Assembly: GCA_022793995.1 (NCBI GenBank) | Contig: JAAWDY010000033.1 | Span: 117,621-181,620 of the forward strand | Direction of reading: 5' to 3' | DNA length: 64,000 bases | Origin: Coprococcus sp. | Lineage (GTDB): Bacteria > Bacillota > Clostridia > Lachnospirales > Lachnospiraceae | Part shown: one piece after another, positions 8,175 to 16,394 of the stretch | How the letters are laid out: each line of letters starts with the position of its first letter | Numbering within the stretch: the first letter of the stretch is position 1 | Notes under the pieces: model-generated | What the model was told of the DNA's origin: nothing | The model's input: only the letters and a program-made list of their open reading frames with translations | The model's database searches: none | Program-made: the position numbers and the translations under genes

Positions 8175-10217
8175 ATGAAGAAAGAAGCATTGTTTTGTGA
8201 CGGGACGGAGGCGTATGTTTCACCTCCGGAACCGGAAGAAGGAGATAGAGTCCAGTTCTGGTTCAGGACAGCCAGGGACGATGTGGACGAAGTATACCTG
8301 GAATATGGCGGCGAGAGCTTTCCTATGACAAAGCGGCTGTCAAAAGGCAGGTTTGATTATTACCGGGTGATCCGTGAGATGGGAGAAGATACACTGCGTT
8401 ATCATTTCCGGATCAAGTCGAAGGAACAGGTGTGTTATTATAACCGGTGGGGCGTGACGGATGAGCTGATGGAATACTATGATTATAGTATTGCACCAGG
8501 ATTTGCCACGCCGGATTGGGCGAAAGGGGCGGTCATGTATCAGATCTACACGGACCGCTTTTGTAACGGGGATCCATCCAATGATGTGGAGACAGGAGAG
8601 TATTTTTATATTGGCAGGCCGGTCCAGAAGGTAGAAGACTGGTATCGGAATCCAGAGGCCGTGGATGTGTGGGAATTCTATGGGGGAGATCTCAAGGGGA
8701 TTATGGACAAGCTGGATTACCTACAGAACTTGGGTGTGGAAGTGATCTATTGTAATCCCTTGTTCGTATCGCCGTCCAACCATAAATATGATACGCAGGA
8801 CTATGATTACATAGACCCGCATGTAGGCAGAATTATACTGGACGGGGGAAGGTGTCTTAAAGCGGGTGAGAACGGTAATATCGACGCGGAAAAGTACCGT
8901 ATCCGCACGACGAGCCAGGAAAATCTGGAAGCAAGCAATGTACTTTTTATCGATTTAGTTGAGGCGATCCACAAAAGAGGCATGAAGATCATTATCGACG
9001 GAGTCTTCAACCATTGCGGGTCGTTTAATAAATGGCTGGACAGGGAGCTTCTCTATGAACATGCCAAGGGATATAAGCATGGCGCGTTCGTATCGCCGGA
9101 CAGTCCGTTCCGGAATTATTTTCTGTTCCACAGGACAGATGCCGAGGCATGGCCGGGGAATATGAGCTATGATGGATGGTGGGGACACGATACGCTTCCA
9201 AAGCTCAATTATGAAGAGTCGCCGGAACTGGTAGATTATGTGCTTGGAATCGCGAAGAAGTGGGTTTCACACCCATATAATGTGGATGGATGGCGTTTGG
9301 ATGTGGCCGCGGACTTAGGGCAGAGTAATGAATTTAATCATAAATTCTGGAAAGAGTTTAGGAAAGTGGTGAAAGAGGCGAACCCGCATGCCTTGATTCT
9401 TGCCGAACATTACGGGGATCCCAGTGAATGGCTTCAAGGGGACGAGTGGGATACAGTGATGAACTATGACGCATTTATGGAGCCCGTGACCTGGTTTTTG
9501 ACAGGGATGGAGAAACACAGCGACGAGTACAGAGAGGATCTGATCGGAAATGCCGACCATTTTCTGAGTTCTATGAAACACCATATGGCGAATCTGATGA
9601 CTCCGTCTCTCCAGACAGCAATGAACCAGCTCTCAAACCATGACCACTCTCGTTTCCTAACCCGGACGAATCATATTGCCGGCAGAGTCAGCGAGTGGGG
9701 ATCCGAGGCGGCTGAGCGAGATGTCAATCATGCGATCATGCGGGCGGCCATCGTTATCCAGATGACTTGGGTGGGCGCGCCGACGCTCTATTATGGCGAC
9801 GAGGCGGGACTGTGCGGATTCACAGACCCGGACAACCGCCGCACATATCCTTGGGGCAGAGAGAATAAAGAGATGCTGAGTTTTTATCGGGAGATGATTC
9901 AGATCCACCGGCGTAATATTAGTCTTAGGAAGGGGTCGATCCGTTTTCTGCTGGCAGAAAAGGATCTGATTGCGTACGGGAGATTCTGGGGGGATGAGCA
10001 GGTTATTGTCGTCATCAATATCGCAAAGGAGCTCCGCGAGGTTACGATTCCGGTGTATCTGGCAGAGGTAAAAGAGGGCAGTTCGATGGCGAGGCTGATT
10101 TATTCATACGACGGAGGCTATATTGGAGAGTTTGACGAGTATGTGGCGGCGGACGGAATGCTTTCTGTTATTATGGGAAAAGAATCAGCGTTGGTGCTGA
10201 AAAATAAAAAATGGTAA
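8175..10217 (+). CDS. GH13 alpha-glycosidase (neopullulanase/cyclomaltodextrinase type)
   Basis: A 680-residue alpha-amylase family enzyme predicted to cleave alpha-1,4 bonds of malto-oligosaccharides, cyclodextrins or pullulan. The N-terminal ~110 residues resemble a CBM34-like beta domain; the (beta/alpha)8 barrel begins at AVMYQIYTDRFCNGDP. Catalytic residues are visible: nucleophile Asp in DGWRLDVAADLG (about 376), acid/base Glu in LILAEHYGD (about 411) and Asp in LSNHDHSR (about 490). There is no signal peptide, so it is cytoplasmic and would act on imported oligosaccharides. The barrel carries an extra segment after DPHVGRIILDGG, making the protein longer than typical neopullulanases. 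Exact substrate cannot be told from sequence alone. glgX at 35.4 kb is a second, debranching GH13. Confidence 0.88.
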   Translation: MKKEALFCDGTEAYVSPPEPEEGDRVQFWFRTARDDVDEVYLEYGGESFPMTKRLSKGRFDYYRVIREMGEDTLRYHFRIKSKEQVCYYNRWGVTDELMEYYDYSIAPGFATPDWAKGAVMYQIYTDRFCNGDPSNDVETGEYFYIGRPVQKVEDWYRNPEAVDVWEFYGGDLKGIMDKLDYLQNLGVEVIYCNPLFVSPSNHKYDTQDYDYIDPHVGRIILDGGRCLKAGENGNIDAEKYRIRTTSQENLEASNVLFIDLVEAIHKRGMKIIIDGVFNHCGSFNKWLDRELLYEHAKGYKHGAFVSPDSPFRNYFLFHRTDAEAWPGNMSYDGWWGHDTLPKLNYEESPELVDYVLGIAKKWVSHPYNVDGWRLDVAADLGQSNEFNHKFWKEFRKVVKEANPHALILAEHYGDPSEWLQGDEWDTVMNYDAFMEPVTWFLTGMEKHSDEYREDLIGNADHFLSSMKHHMANLMTPSLQTAMNQLSNHDHSRFLTRTNHIAGRVSEWGSEAAERDVNHAIMRAAIVIQMTWVGAPTLYYGDEAGLCGFTDPDNRRTYPWGRENKEMLSFYREMIQIHRRNISLRKGSIRFLLAEKDLIAYGRFWGDEQVIVVINIAKELREVTIPVYLAEVKEGSSMARLIYSYDGGYIGEFDEYVAADGMLSVIMGKESALVLKNKKW

Positions 10218-10262
10218 AGCGATGGGGAGTCATAAACTGTACGGAAGGAGGAGAAAAAAAGT

Positions 10263-11093
10263 ATGGTAAGTCTCACATTCGGGGAACAGGTTAAGATCAT
10301 ACTGAGCAGAAAGGGCATGACGGTGAAGGAGCTTGCAGAGGAGATCGAGACGAAGACCGGTAAAAAGATGTCCCGGCAGAATTTGACGCAGCGGCTGGGA
10401 AGAGATAATTTTCAAGAACAGGATATGCGGATGATCGCGGATATTTTAGGATGTCCTTTTCAGCTTACGATTCTGGAAAATGCAGAGACGGACAGCAATA
10501 TAGAGATCGAAGAAGGAAGGGCGCACATAGTCGTCTCAGAAGAAGTAGAAAGAGATCTGACGGTAGGCGAGCTTGTGGAAATGATGGGGGCAGAGCCGGG
10601 AATATGCGCTACGGACGATGAAGCAGAGCTTTCCGCTACGGACGATGAGACAAAATCGGAGAAAGAGAAAATGGGGACATCCGAAAGCGCGCCTGGGCAG
10701 GAAACGTCCGAACGGGAAGCCTCTGAACAGGAGGCGCCAAGTCAGGGGATGCTGGTAAAGAAGGCATTGAAAGAGAAGGAGATGGAGCCTAAGACGCATC
10801 TTGCGTCCGGGCGTAAGGAACGAAGGAAAGAGTACCAGGGGGATTTTCAGCCGATCAAAATGCGCGTGGATGAAGACGAGGACCGGGAACATGGGGATAT
10901 TAATCCTTATACCGGGCATGAATATCGCACGAACAGCGTCAGAATGCATCCGAAGCGCATCGGTTATGTACAGGTATACGATCGCAGGACCCATAAATGG
11001 ACAGATATGACAGAATGGGCGTTCCTGGGATTCGAGGAGAGAAAAAAGGCGATTCAGGGCAAGGACTATGAACCGCCCATCTATTTAGATTAG
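10263..11093 (+). CDS. Helix-turn-helix protein with acidic low-complexity middle
   Basis: I do not recognise this as a named family. Residues 1-75 look like an XRE-type helix-turn-helix (FGEQVKIILSRKGMTVKELAEEI, then MSRQNLTQRLGRDNF and a final helix ending in ILGCPFQLTIL). Residues about 110-180 are a repetitive acidic and glutamate-rich linker (ATDDEAELSATDDETKSEKE). The C-terminal ~70 residues (DREHGDINPYTGHEYRTNSV, KRIGYVQVYDRRTHKWTDM) appear to be a separate small domain. It sits between the GH13 gene and dgt, with GGAGGAG upstream of the ATG. It could be a DNA-binding regulator or a nucleoid or cell-cycle factor; no function is assigned. Confidence 0.7.
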   Translation: MVSLTFGEQVKIILSRKGMTVKELAEEIETKTGKKMSRQNLTQRLGRDNFQEQDMRMIADILGCPFQLTILENAETDSNIEIEEGRAHIVVSEEVERDLTVGELVEMMGAEPGICATDDEAELSATDDETKSEKEKMGTSESAPGQETSEREASEQEAPSQGMLVKKALKEKEMEPKTHLASGRKERRKEYQGDFQPIKMRVDEDEDREHGDINPYTGHEYRTNSVRMHPKRIGYVQVYDRRTHKWTDMTEWAFLGFEERKKAIQGKDYEPPIYLD

Positions 11094-11106
11094 ACAGGTG
11101 AGAAAG

Positions 11107-12537
11107 ATGGAATGGAATCAGTTATTATCTCCGGGACGCATGCGTCAGACAGGCGGAGGCATGAAGTATGCAAGGCCGGCGGATCTGCGGAGTGAATTTG
11201 AGAAGGATTACCATCGGATCATCGGAAGTGCATCGTTCAGGCGCCTTCAGGATAAGACGCAAGTATTTCCATTAGATCAAAGTGATTTTATCCGCACAAG
11301 ATTGACCCACTCCCTTGAAGTGTCCTCTTTTGCAAAGTCCCTGGGGCAGAATATTGGGGAAAATATCCTTGCGTACCGCAAAGATCCCCATTTTACGCCG
11401 CAGATGAAAGAAGATATCTGTAATATCCTGCTGTGCGCAGGGCTAATCCATGATATCGGGAACCCGCCGTTCGGCCACTTTGGGGAGGAGACGATCCGTG
11501 AATGGTTCCGGAAGCGTCTTGGGAAGATGAGTTTTCGCAGCATGCCGCTTACTGAGATCCTGCCGCCCCAGATGCGGGAGGATCTATATCATTTTGAGGG
11601 CAACGCGCAGGCGCTTAGGCTGGTGACGAGGCTCCATTATCTCGTGGATGAGTACGGGATGAATCTGACATACGCCCTTTTGGGAACGATCATCAAGTAT
11701 CCGGTTTCATCTCTCGAGGTTGACCCGGTTTCCGAGGATATCAAGGACAGAAAGCTTGGGTATTACTATGCGGACCGGGATGTGTTCCGGGAGATACAGG
11801 AGGCGACCGGAACCGAGGGAAAACGGCATCCGCTCGCTTTTATCCTGGAGGCGGCGGACGACATTGCATATAAGACAGCGGATATTGAGGACGCCTTTGT
11901 CAAAGGATTTTTTACCTACGGGCAGATCTGTGAGGAACTGGAATCGATTCGGGGCGGAGAAAAAGGTGCGGAGGAAAAGGGTTATTTTGATCCGCTAGAG
12001 AAGCTTAAAAGCTTGCGCCAGAGGGGGAAAGAGCGGGGCGAGAAGAATCCGGAGGAATATGCGGTGAAGAACTGGATCGTGCGGCTTCAAGGACTTTTAC
12101 TGAACTGCGCGACTTTTGGATTTACCTCAAATTACAAGGCGATCATGGAAGGCGATTATGGACATGATCTTTTTTATGGGACGTTTGGGGAAAAGCTCAC
12201 AGACCTTTTGGGGGATATGGCGTACCGCAGGGTGTTTTCATCGTCTGCGATCTATAAGATGGAGATGACGGAATCCGTGATACTCACATTTTTGATGGAT
12301 AAGTTTGTCGGTGCGGCGATGAAATATGAGAATCCAGATGAACAGCCTGATTCAATAGACAAAAGGCTGATTTCGTTCGTGTCGGATAACTATAAAAGCG
12401 CATACCATTTTCATAGTGAGGGGAAGAGCGAGGAGGAAAAGCTTTATTTAAGACTGCTTCTGTGTACGGATTATATCTGCGGGATGACGGACAGCTACGC
12501 GAAAAGACTGTATCAGGAGCTTAAAGCCATGTTTTGA
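11107..12537 (+). CDS. dgt: Deoxyguanosinetriphosphate triphosphohydrolase (HD domain)
   Basis: This enzyme hydrolyses dGTP (and in many bacteria other dNTPs) to the nucleoside and triphosphate, adjusting nucleotide pools. HD-domain metal ligands are visible in RLTHSLEVSSFAKS and LIHDIGNPPFGHFGEE, with a further aspartate in ILEAADDIAYKTADIEDA. With about 476 residues it belongs to the longer dGTPase type. The track uses GTG at 11098; the ATG at 11107 (MEWNQLLSPGRM) has AGGTGA five bases upstream and matches family N-termini better. It follows the helix-turn-helix gene by thirteen bases and is probably in the same transcript. Confidence 0.93.
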   Translation: MEWNQLLSPGRMRQTGGGMKYARPADLRSEFEKDYHRIIGSASFRRLQDKTQVFPLDQSDFIRTRLTHSLEVSSFAKSLGQNIGENILAYRKDPHFTPQMKEDICNILLCAGLIHDIGNPPFGHFGEETIREWFRKRLGKMSFRSMPLTEILPPQMREDLYHFEGNAQALRLVTRLHYLVDEYGMNLTYALLGTIIKYPVSSLEVDPVSEDIKDRKLGYYYADRDVFREIQEATGTEGKRHPLAFILEAADDIAYKTADIEDAFVKGFFTYGQICEELESIRGGEKGAEEKGYFDPLEKLKSLRQRGKERGEKNPEEYAVKNWIVRLQGLLLNCATFGFTSNYKAIMEGDYGHDLFYGTFGEKLTDLLGDMAYRRVFSSSAIYKMEMTESVILTFLMDKFVGAAMKYENPDEQPDSIDKRLISFVSDNYKSAYHFHSEGKSEEEKLYLRLLLCTDYICGMTDSYAKRLYQELKAMF

Positions 12538-12636
12538 GGAAGATTAGAAACATAGAAGGTATTAGCATGTATTTTTTCGGATGACTTTGAATAGTTTAGA
12601 GTAGGCAGGAATGCGGAAAGGAGCGTATGACAAACT

Positions 12637-13773
12637 ATGAAGAAGTTCATCCGGTATTTATATGAATATCAAAATGGGAGACGCGTGCAGAACGTTGGTT
12701 TCGTCAAAGTGGAAGAGGCGGACGATTTTGCAGTGCTTCAGATTTATGGGAAGGGGTTTCCGGCGGCTGATGGACAGTCATTGGAAATTCTCGTTTTTTA
12801 TCAGGAACGCGGCGGGCGATGCGTGGGAATTCCTATGGGAAAAGTAACGGGAATAAGACCGATGTTCGGTTATCGCCTGGAATTTACGGTCGCGGACGTG
12901 GGAAGCAGGGAGAGATTCCGGGATATTTGTGGGGTTATTTTGTTAAGTGGAGGGAACGGCCCTGCAAAATGGTATGCAGCGATTTGGGACGAACGTTCCG
13001 TGAACATTGAGGGGATGGTTCGCCAGAGCGACTTAGAAAAGGCGGCTCAGATACCGATGGAGGAGCCCAAGACTGTACAGCAAGACCGGGAGCAGGAAAA
13101 GGTGGAAGAGGAGCCGCCGCAAGAAGGCCGTGGGCCGGAAGAGATGGAAAATGAGGAGCCGCTTAAATCCTATGAAATGGAAGAAGAGGAGCCGCCTGAA
13201 TCTCAGAAGGCGGAAGAAACGGAAATGCCGCCTGAATCTCAGAAGATGGAAGAAACGGAAGCGTCGCCGGAATCTCAAGAGATAAATGAACATGAAACAA
13301 ATGAATCAAAGATGCAGACGCATCCTTTTGAGGGAGAAGAAAGAGTAGAGATAGAAGAGCCGGAGGAGATGCCAGGCTCCCAGGATATGGAATCCGCGCA
13401 GGAGGAAGATACAAGGGAAGACGCGGCGTTTTTGGCTGACTCGGATCTGCCGCACGGCGATAACAAAGCCATCCACAAGATTACTCGGCAGGACATGGTA
13501 AGGCTTCCCAGGCGGGAATGGAAACTGGCGAATAATAATTTTCTCCTTCATGGCTGCCACAATTACCACCATCTTGTATCTTTTGAGAAGGATGGAAAAT
13601 GCTGGATCGGAGTGCCGGGCATCTATCACCCGAATGAGCAAAGGGCGGCCACGGCGTTTGGCTTCGATCATTTTATGCGGCCGGAGGAAGGGGAAATCGA
13701 GCTTTTGGAAGAAGAGAAGAACGACACGGAGGATTTCGGCTATTGGTGCCGGGTAGTCAGTACGGTTATCTGA
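12637..13773 (+). CDS. Unrecognised protein with Glu-rich repeats and conserved ends
   Basis: The protein has 378 residues in three parts. The N-terminal ~130 residues (MKKFIRYLYEYQNGRRVQNV) and the C-terminal ~95 residues (LPRREWKLANNNFLLHGCHN, then FDHFMRPEEGE) look folded and conserved. Between them lies a very acidic linker with 12-residue repeats (PPESQKMEETE). The C-terminal part resembles the domain called DUF6128 in Lachnospiraceae, from memory only. There is no signal peptide or transmembrane segment. The nearest Shine-Dalgarno, AAGGAG at 12618-12623, is 13 bases from the ATG, unusually far; it is better placed for a 12-codon ORF at 12627-12665 that overlaps this start. A weak hairpin follows the gene. 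Confidence 0.75.
   Translation: MKKFIRYLYEYQNGRRVQNVGFVKVEEADDFAVLQIYGKGFPAADGQSLEILVFYQERGGRCVGIPMGKVTGIRPMFGYRLEFTVADVGSRERFRDICGVILLSGGNGPAKWYAAIWDERSVNIEGMVRQSDLEKAAQIPMEEPKTVQQDREQEKVEEEPPQEGRGPEEMENEEPLKSYEMEEEEPPESQKAEETEMPPESQKMEETEASPESQEINEHETNESKMQTHPFEGEERVEIEEPEEMPGSQDMESAQEEDTREDAAFLADSDLPHGDNKAIHKITRQDMVRLPRREWKLANNNFLLHGCHNYHHLVSFEKDGKCWIGVPGIYHPNEQRAATAFGFDHFMRPEEGEIELLEEEKNDTEDFGYWCRVVSTVI
13192..13290 (+). repeat. 36-bp in-frame coding repeats
   Basis: Two nearly identical 36-base units (13192-13227 and 13228-13263) and a third degenerate one encode PPESQKAEETEM, PPESQKMEETEA and SPESQEINEHET. The unit length keeps frame, so copy number can vary without disrupting the protein. 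Confidence 0.8.
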
Positions 13774-13813
13774 TAAGGAAATTTATTTATGTCTCCGGGA
13801 TTGGAATGGATGG

Positions 13814-13889
13814 CAGAGAGGCGGGAGCTTAAACTCCCGTGGTTCTGTCTTTTGATTGTAAAAACTCGCAGAATCAATCTGCGAGTTTT
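13814..13889. terminator. Paired terminator hairpins between convergent genes
   Basis: The first hairpin (CGGGAG-CTTAAA-CTCCCG with flanking CAGAG/TTCTG) is followed by TCTTTTG. The second is a perfect 12-bp stem, AAAACTCGCAGA with TCTGCGAGTTTT (13861-13889), with A and T tracts on both sides, so it should stop transcription in both directions. They separate the plus-strand Glu-rich gene from the minus-strand IclR gene. Confidence 0.75.
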
Positions 13890-13894
13890 CCTAT

Positions 13895-14656
13895 TTACAA
13901 TTTCCTGCCTATCCTTTTTCCCGCTTCCTCAACCAGACTTCGTAAAAACAAAAACCGGTCTTCGTCCCGGTACTCGTCAATTCGCCCGGTAATCCCTACC
14001 GCGCCGGCGCATTCGCCGTCCTTCCCCGTTACAGGCACGGCAATACAGCCTACTCCAAGACTGAATTCCTCTTTGTCTGTCCCATATCCGCGTTCTCGGG
14101 TCAGCGTCAATTCACGTAAAAATTCTTTCCGGTCTGTAATCGTATATTTCGTATTTTTTTCCAATATACAATCCCCCAGTATCATTTCTTGATTTTCCAC
14201 CGTCATCTGCGACAGTATACATTTTGCTCCCGCGCTGGTATTCGGCGCCATCGGCGTATACAGATGGGCGATCAAGTTTACCGGAGCCTGGGAGAGAACT
14301 TGTTCAATATAGATCACATCATTTCCCCGCCGCACCGCAAACTGGGTCGTCTGCCCCGATTCCCGTGACAGCCATTCCATATCCGGCCGGACAAGGCTTC
14401 CGATGGAAGCCTTGTCCGCAAGCCGCGCTGCAAGCTGTGAAAATTTATACCCAAGAGAATACTGTACCGGCTGCTTTTCGCTCTGGAGTACATATCCTCT
14501 GAACGCCAGATTTTTCATAATACGGAAAAGCGAGGCGGCCGGAATACCTAGATCTTCCGCCATCTCCTTTAAAGTTTTTGCCTCGTCCGCCACAGACAAA
14601 TATTCTAATACATCCAACGCTCTTTCTACTGCCGGGACTGTAATATTCTCTTTCAT
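13895..14656 (-). CDS. IclR family transcriptional regulator
   Basis: An N-terminal winged helix-turn-helix (VPAVERALDVLEYLS, LKEMAEDLGIPAASLFRIM) is followed by the IclR effector-binding domain (QTTQFAVRRGNDVIYIEQV; YGTDKEEFSLGVGCIAVPV). IclR proteins respond to small carbon metabolites and act mostly as repressors of catabolic operons. It is the last gene of the minus-strand isomerase-dhaK-dhaL unit, starting about 25 bases after the dhaL stop, so it probably regulates its own operon at the repeats near 17850-17883. The track start at 14677 is possible, but GGAGG lies five bases before the ATG at 14656, favouring MKENITVPAVER. Confidence 0.9.
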   Translation of the reverse strand: MKENITVPAVERALDVLEYLSVADEAKTLKEMAEDLGIPAASLFRIMKNLAFRGYVLQSEKQPVQYSLGYKFSQLAARLADKASIGSLVRPDMEWLSRESGQTTQFAVRRGNDVIYIEQVLSQAPVNLIAHLYTPMAPNTSAGAKCILSQMTVENQEMILGDCILEKNTKYTITDRKEFLRELTLTRERGYGTDKEEFSLGVGCIAVPVTGKDGECAGAVGITGRIDEYRDEDRFLFLRSLVEEAGKRIGRKL

Positions 14657-14680
14657 CATTTCCTCCATTTTGTGCATGCT

Positions 14681-15358
14681 TCACCGTATTGTATACTCCG
14701 CTTTATCGGACGCAGGTCTGTCCAGAAATTCCTTTATCCCGTCCGCCATTGCGCACAATATAATGCAGCAAGAGACTGCCCCAGCATCCAAGACGCCGCG
14801 GGAGCGCTCCCCCAGGCGGCTGGAACGACCATATTTTGCCGCCATGTCCTTAGTCGAGTCTTGTCCGGCCTTGGCAGCCGCTTTCATTTCATCCAATGCC
14901 TCGGCAAAGTTCTTGTTCTCTCCAGCCGCGTTATTCAGGGCGTCTATGGCGGGCGCCAGCGTATCGACCAATGTCTTATCCCCTACCCTTGCTTCCACGA
15001 TATCGCAAAGTCCCTCAAACCCGGCTTCCAGCATCCGAACCAATTCTCCGGCTCCAATTTCGTCCATCCCTTCTCCTGCCTCAGCCATATCCATAAAAAT
15101 CGTACCGTAAATCGGACCCATGGATCCGCCGATCTGGTTCATCAGAATCATCCCCAGAGCTTCCAATCCTTCTGAAAATTCAAAATCTTTATCGCCGAAC
15201 TGTTCCGCGAACATGCTGAATCCTTTATTCATATTCATTCCATGGTCCCCGTCTCCAATCAGTCCGTCAACTTCCCCTAAATAGGCTTTATTCTCCTGAA
15301 CCGCCTTTACCATCCCCATTAGGACCCGCTTTCCATCCGCATTGTGAAATACTGACAT
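14681..15358 (-). CDS. dhaL: Dihydroxyacetone kinase-type subunit DhaL
   Basis: The ADP/ATP-binding subunit of a DhaK-DhaL kinase. It has the Mg-nucleotide aspartates in VDGLIGDGDHGMNMNKGF, then GGSMGPIYGTIFMDMA and a C-terminal AAKYGRSSRLGERSRGVLDAG, the expected layout of the 210-225 residue DhaL. AAAGGAGA precedes the ATG. It lies 20 bases after dhaK in the operon. No DhaM phosphotransfer subunit is encoded nearby, so phosphate must come from an unlinked PTS protein or directly from ATP. Given the isomerase partner, the ketose substrate may not be dihydroxyacetone itself. Confidence 0.9.
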   Translation of the reverse strand: MSVFHNADGKRVLMGMVKAVQENKAYLGEVDGLIGDGDHGMNMNKGFSMFAEQFGDKDFEFSEGLEALGMILMNQIGGSMGPIYGTIFMDMAEAGEGMDEIGAGELVRMLEAGFEGLCDIVEARVGDKTLVDTLAPAIDALNNAAGENKNFAEALDEMKAAAKAGQDSTKDMAAKYGRSSRLGERSRGVLDAGAVSCCIILCAMADGIKEFLDRPASDKAEYTIR

Positions 15359-15378
15359 TTTTATGTCTCCTTTCTGCT

Positions 15379-16374
15379 CTATCCTTGTTTCAGTCCCATA
15401 CTGTTTACCGGCATGTCCAAAAGCTCTTTTAACTCTTCATCCAGTTTCATCACCGTCAGAGTTGCCCCCATCATATCCAAAGAAGTAAAATAGTTCCCTA
15501 CATAAGATTTATAAACACAAATCCCTTTCTCTGTCAAGAGTTTTTCAATCTCGTCGTAGAGGATATATAGTTCCATTACCGGAGTCGCGCCCAGACCGGA
15601 GACAAGAACCGCCACTTCGTCCCCCGTCTCAAAAGGGTAGTCTGGGAGGACAATATCCACCATACGTTTTGCCATTCCCGCCGCGTTTTCCAATTTGCAG
15701 ACTTCTACTCCCGGTTCTCCATGATGCCCGATTCCGACCTCCATCATCCCGTCTCTAATCTCAAAATTAGGATGTCCCACTGCCGGAAGTGTGCAGGGAG
15801 TAAGTCCGATCCCCACGCTCCGGGTATGGTCGATGGCTTTCTGGGCCGATGCAATCACCTCTTCCAGGCTTCCGCCGAGAGCCGCCCGTGCCCCTCCGGC
15901 TTTCCACATCAATACTTCCCCGGCCACACCGCGCCGTTTTTCCTTCTCTTCTTTTGGAGCAGACGCCACATCGTCGTTGGCAACTACGGTCTTCACGGCA
16001 ATCCCTTCCCGTTTCGCCATCTTCACCGCCATCTTTACATTCATATTATCCCCAGAATAATTTCCATAGAGGCAGGCCACCCCCTTTCCCTGGTCCGCCG
16101 CCTTGAACGCGTCTAGGAACGCCGCCGCCGTGGGAGAAGAACAGATCTCGCCAACAGCGACTGCGTCCACAAGATTTCTCCCGCAGTAACCGACAAAAGC
16201 CGGTTTATGGCCGGAACCGCCGCCCGTCACAATCCCCGTCTTTCCAGATGGGATATTTTTCGCCTTGATTACACGGGGATTTTCAGTTCCTTCCACAATA
16301 TCCGCATGTACTTTCAAAAATCCTTTTAGCATCTCGTCTACAACGTAGTCCGGATCGTTCAATATTCTCTGCAT
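15379..16374 (-). CDS. dhaK: Dihydroxyacetone kinase-type subunit DhaK, divergent active site
   Basis: The ketose-binding subunit. In this family a histidine binds the substrate carbonyl covalently; the motif VGIGHHGEPGVEV supplies that histidine here. The glycine-rich loop reads GGGSGHKPAFVGYCG, where classical DhaK has GGGSGHEPAHAG: the catalytic-base histidine (GSGH) is kept, but the adjacent Glu and second His are Lys and Phe. At 331 residues it is slightly shorter than E. coli DhaK (356). The substitutions and the neighbouring sugar isomerase suggest phosphorylation of another ketose, for example a tetrulose or pentulose. That is inference. Confidence 0.88.
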   Translation of the reverse strand: MQRILNDPDYVVDEMLKGFLKVHADIVEGTENPRVIKAKNIPSGKTGIVTGGGSGHKPAFVGYCGRNLVDAVAVGEICSSPTAAAFLDAFKAADQGKGVACLYGNYSGDNMNVKMAVKMAKREGIAVKTVVANDDVASAPKEEKEKRRGVAGEVLMWKAGGARAALGGSLEEVIASAQKAIDHTRSVGIGLTPCTLPAVGHPNFEIRDGMMEVGIGHHGEPGVEVCKLENAAGMAKRMVDIVLPDYPFETGDEVAVLVSGLGATPVMELYILYDEIEKLLTEKGICVYKSYVGNYFTSLDMMGATLTVMKLDEELKELLDMPVNSMGLKQG

Positions 16375-16394
16375 CTTCTTATGTCTCCTTCCAG

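Noticed and set aside
13814-13850. Possible tRNA from a CTTAAA loop hairpin
   Set aside because: Only one stem-loop; no T or D arm and no acceptor pairing, so it is a terminator-like hairpin. No tRNA or rRNA gene was recognised in the window.
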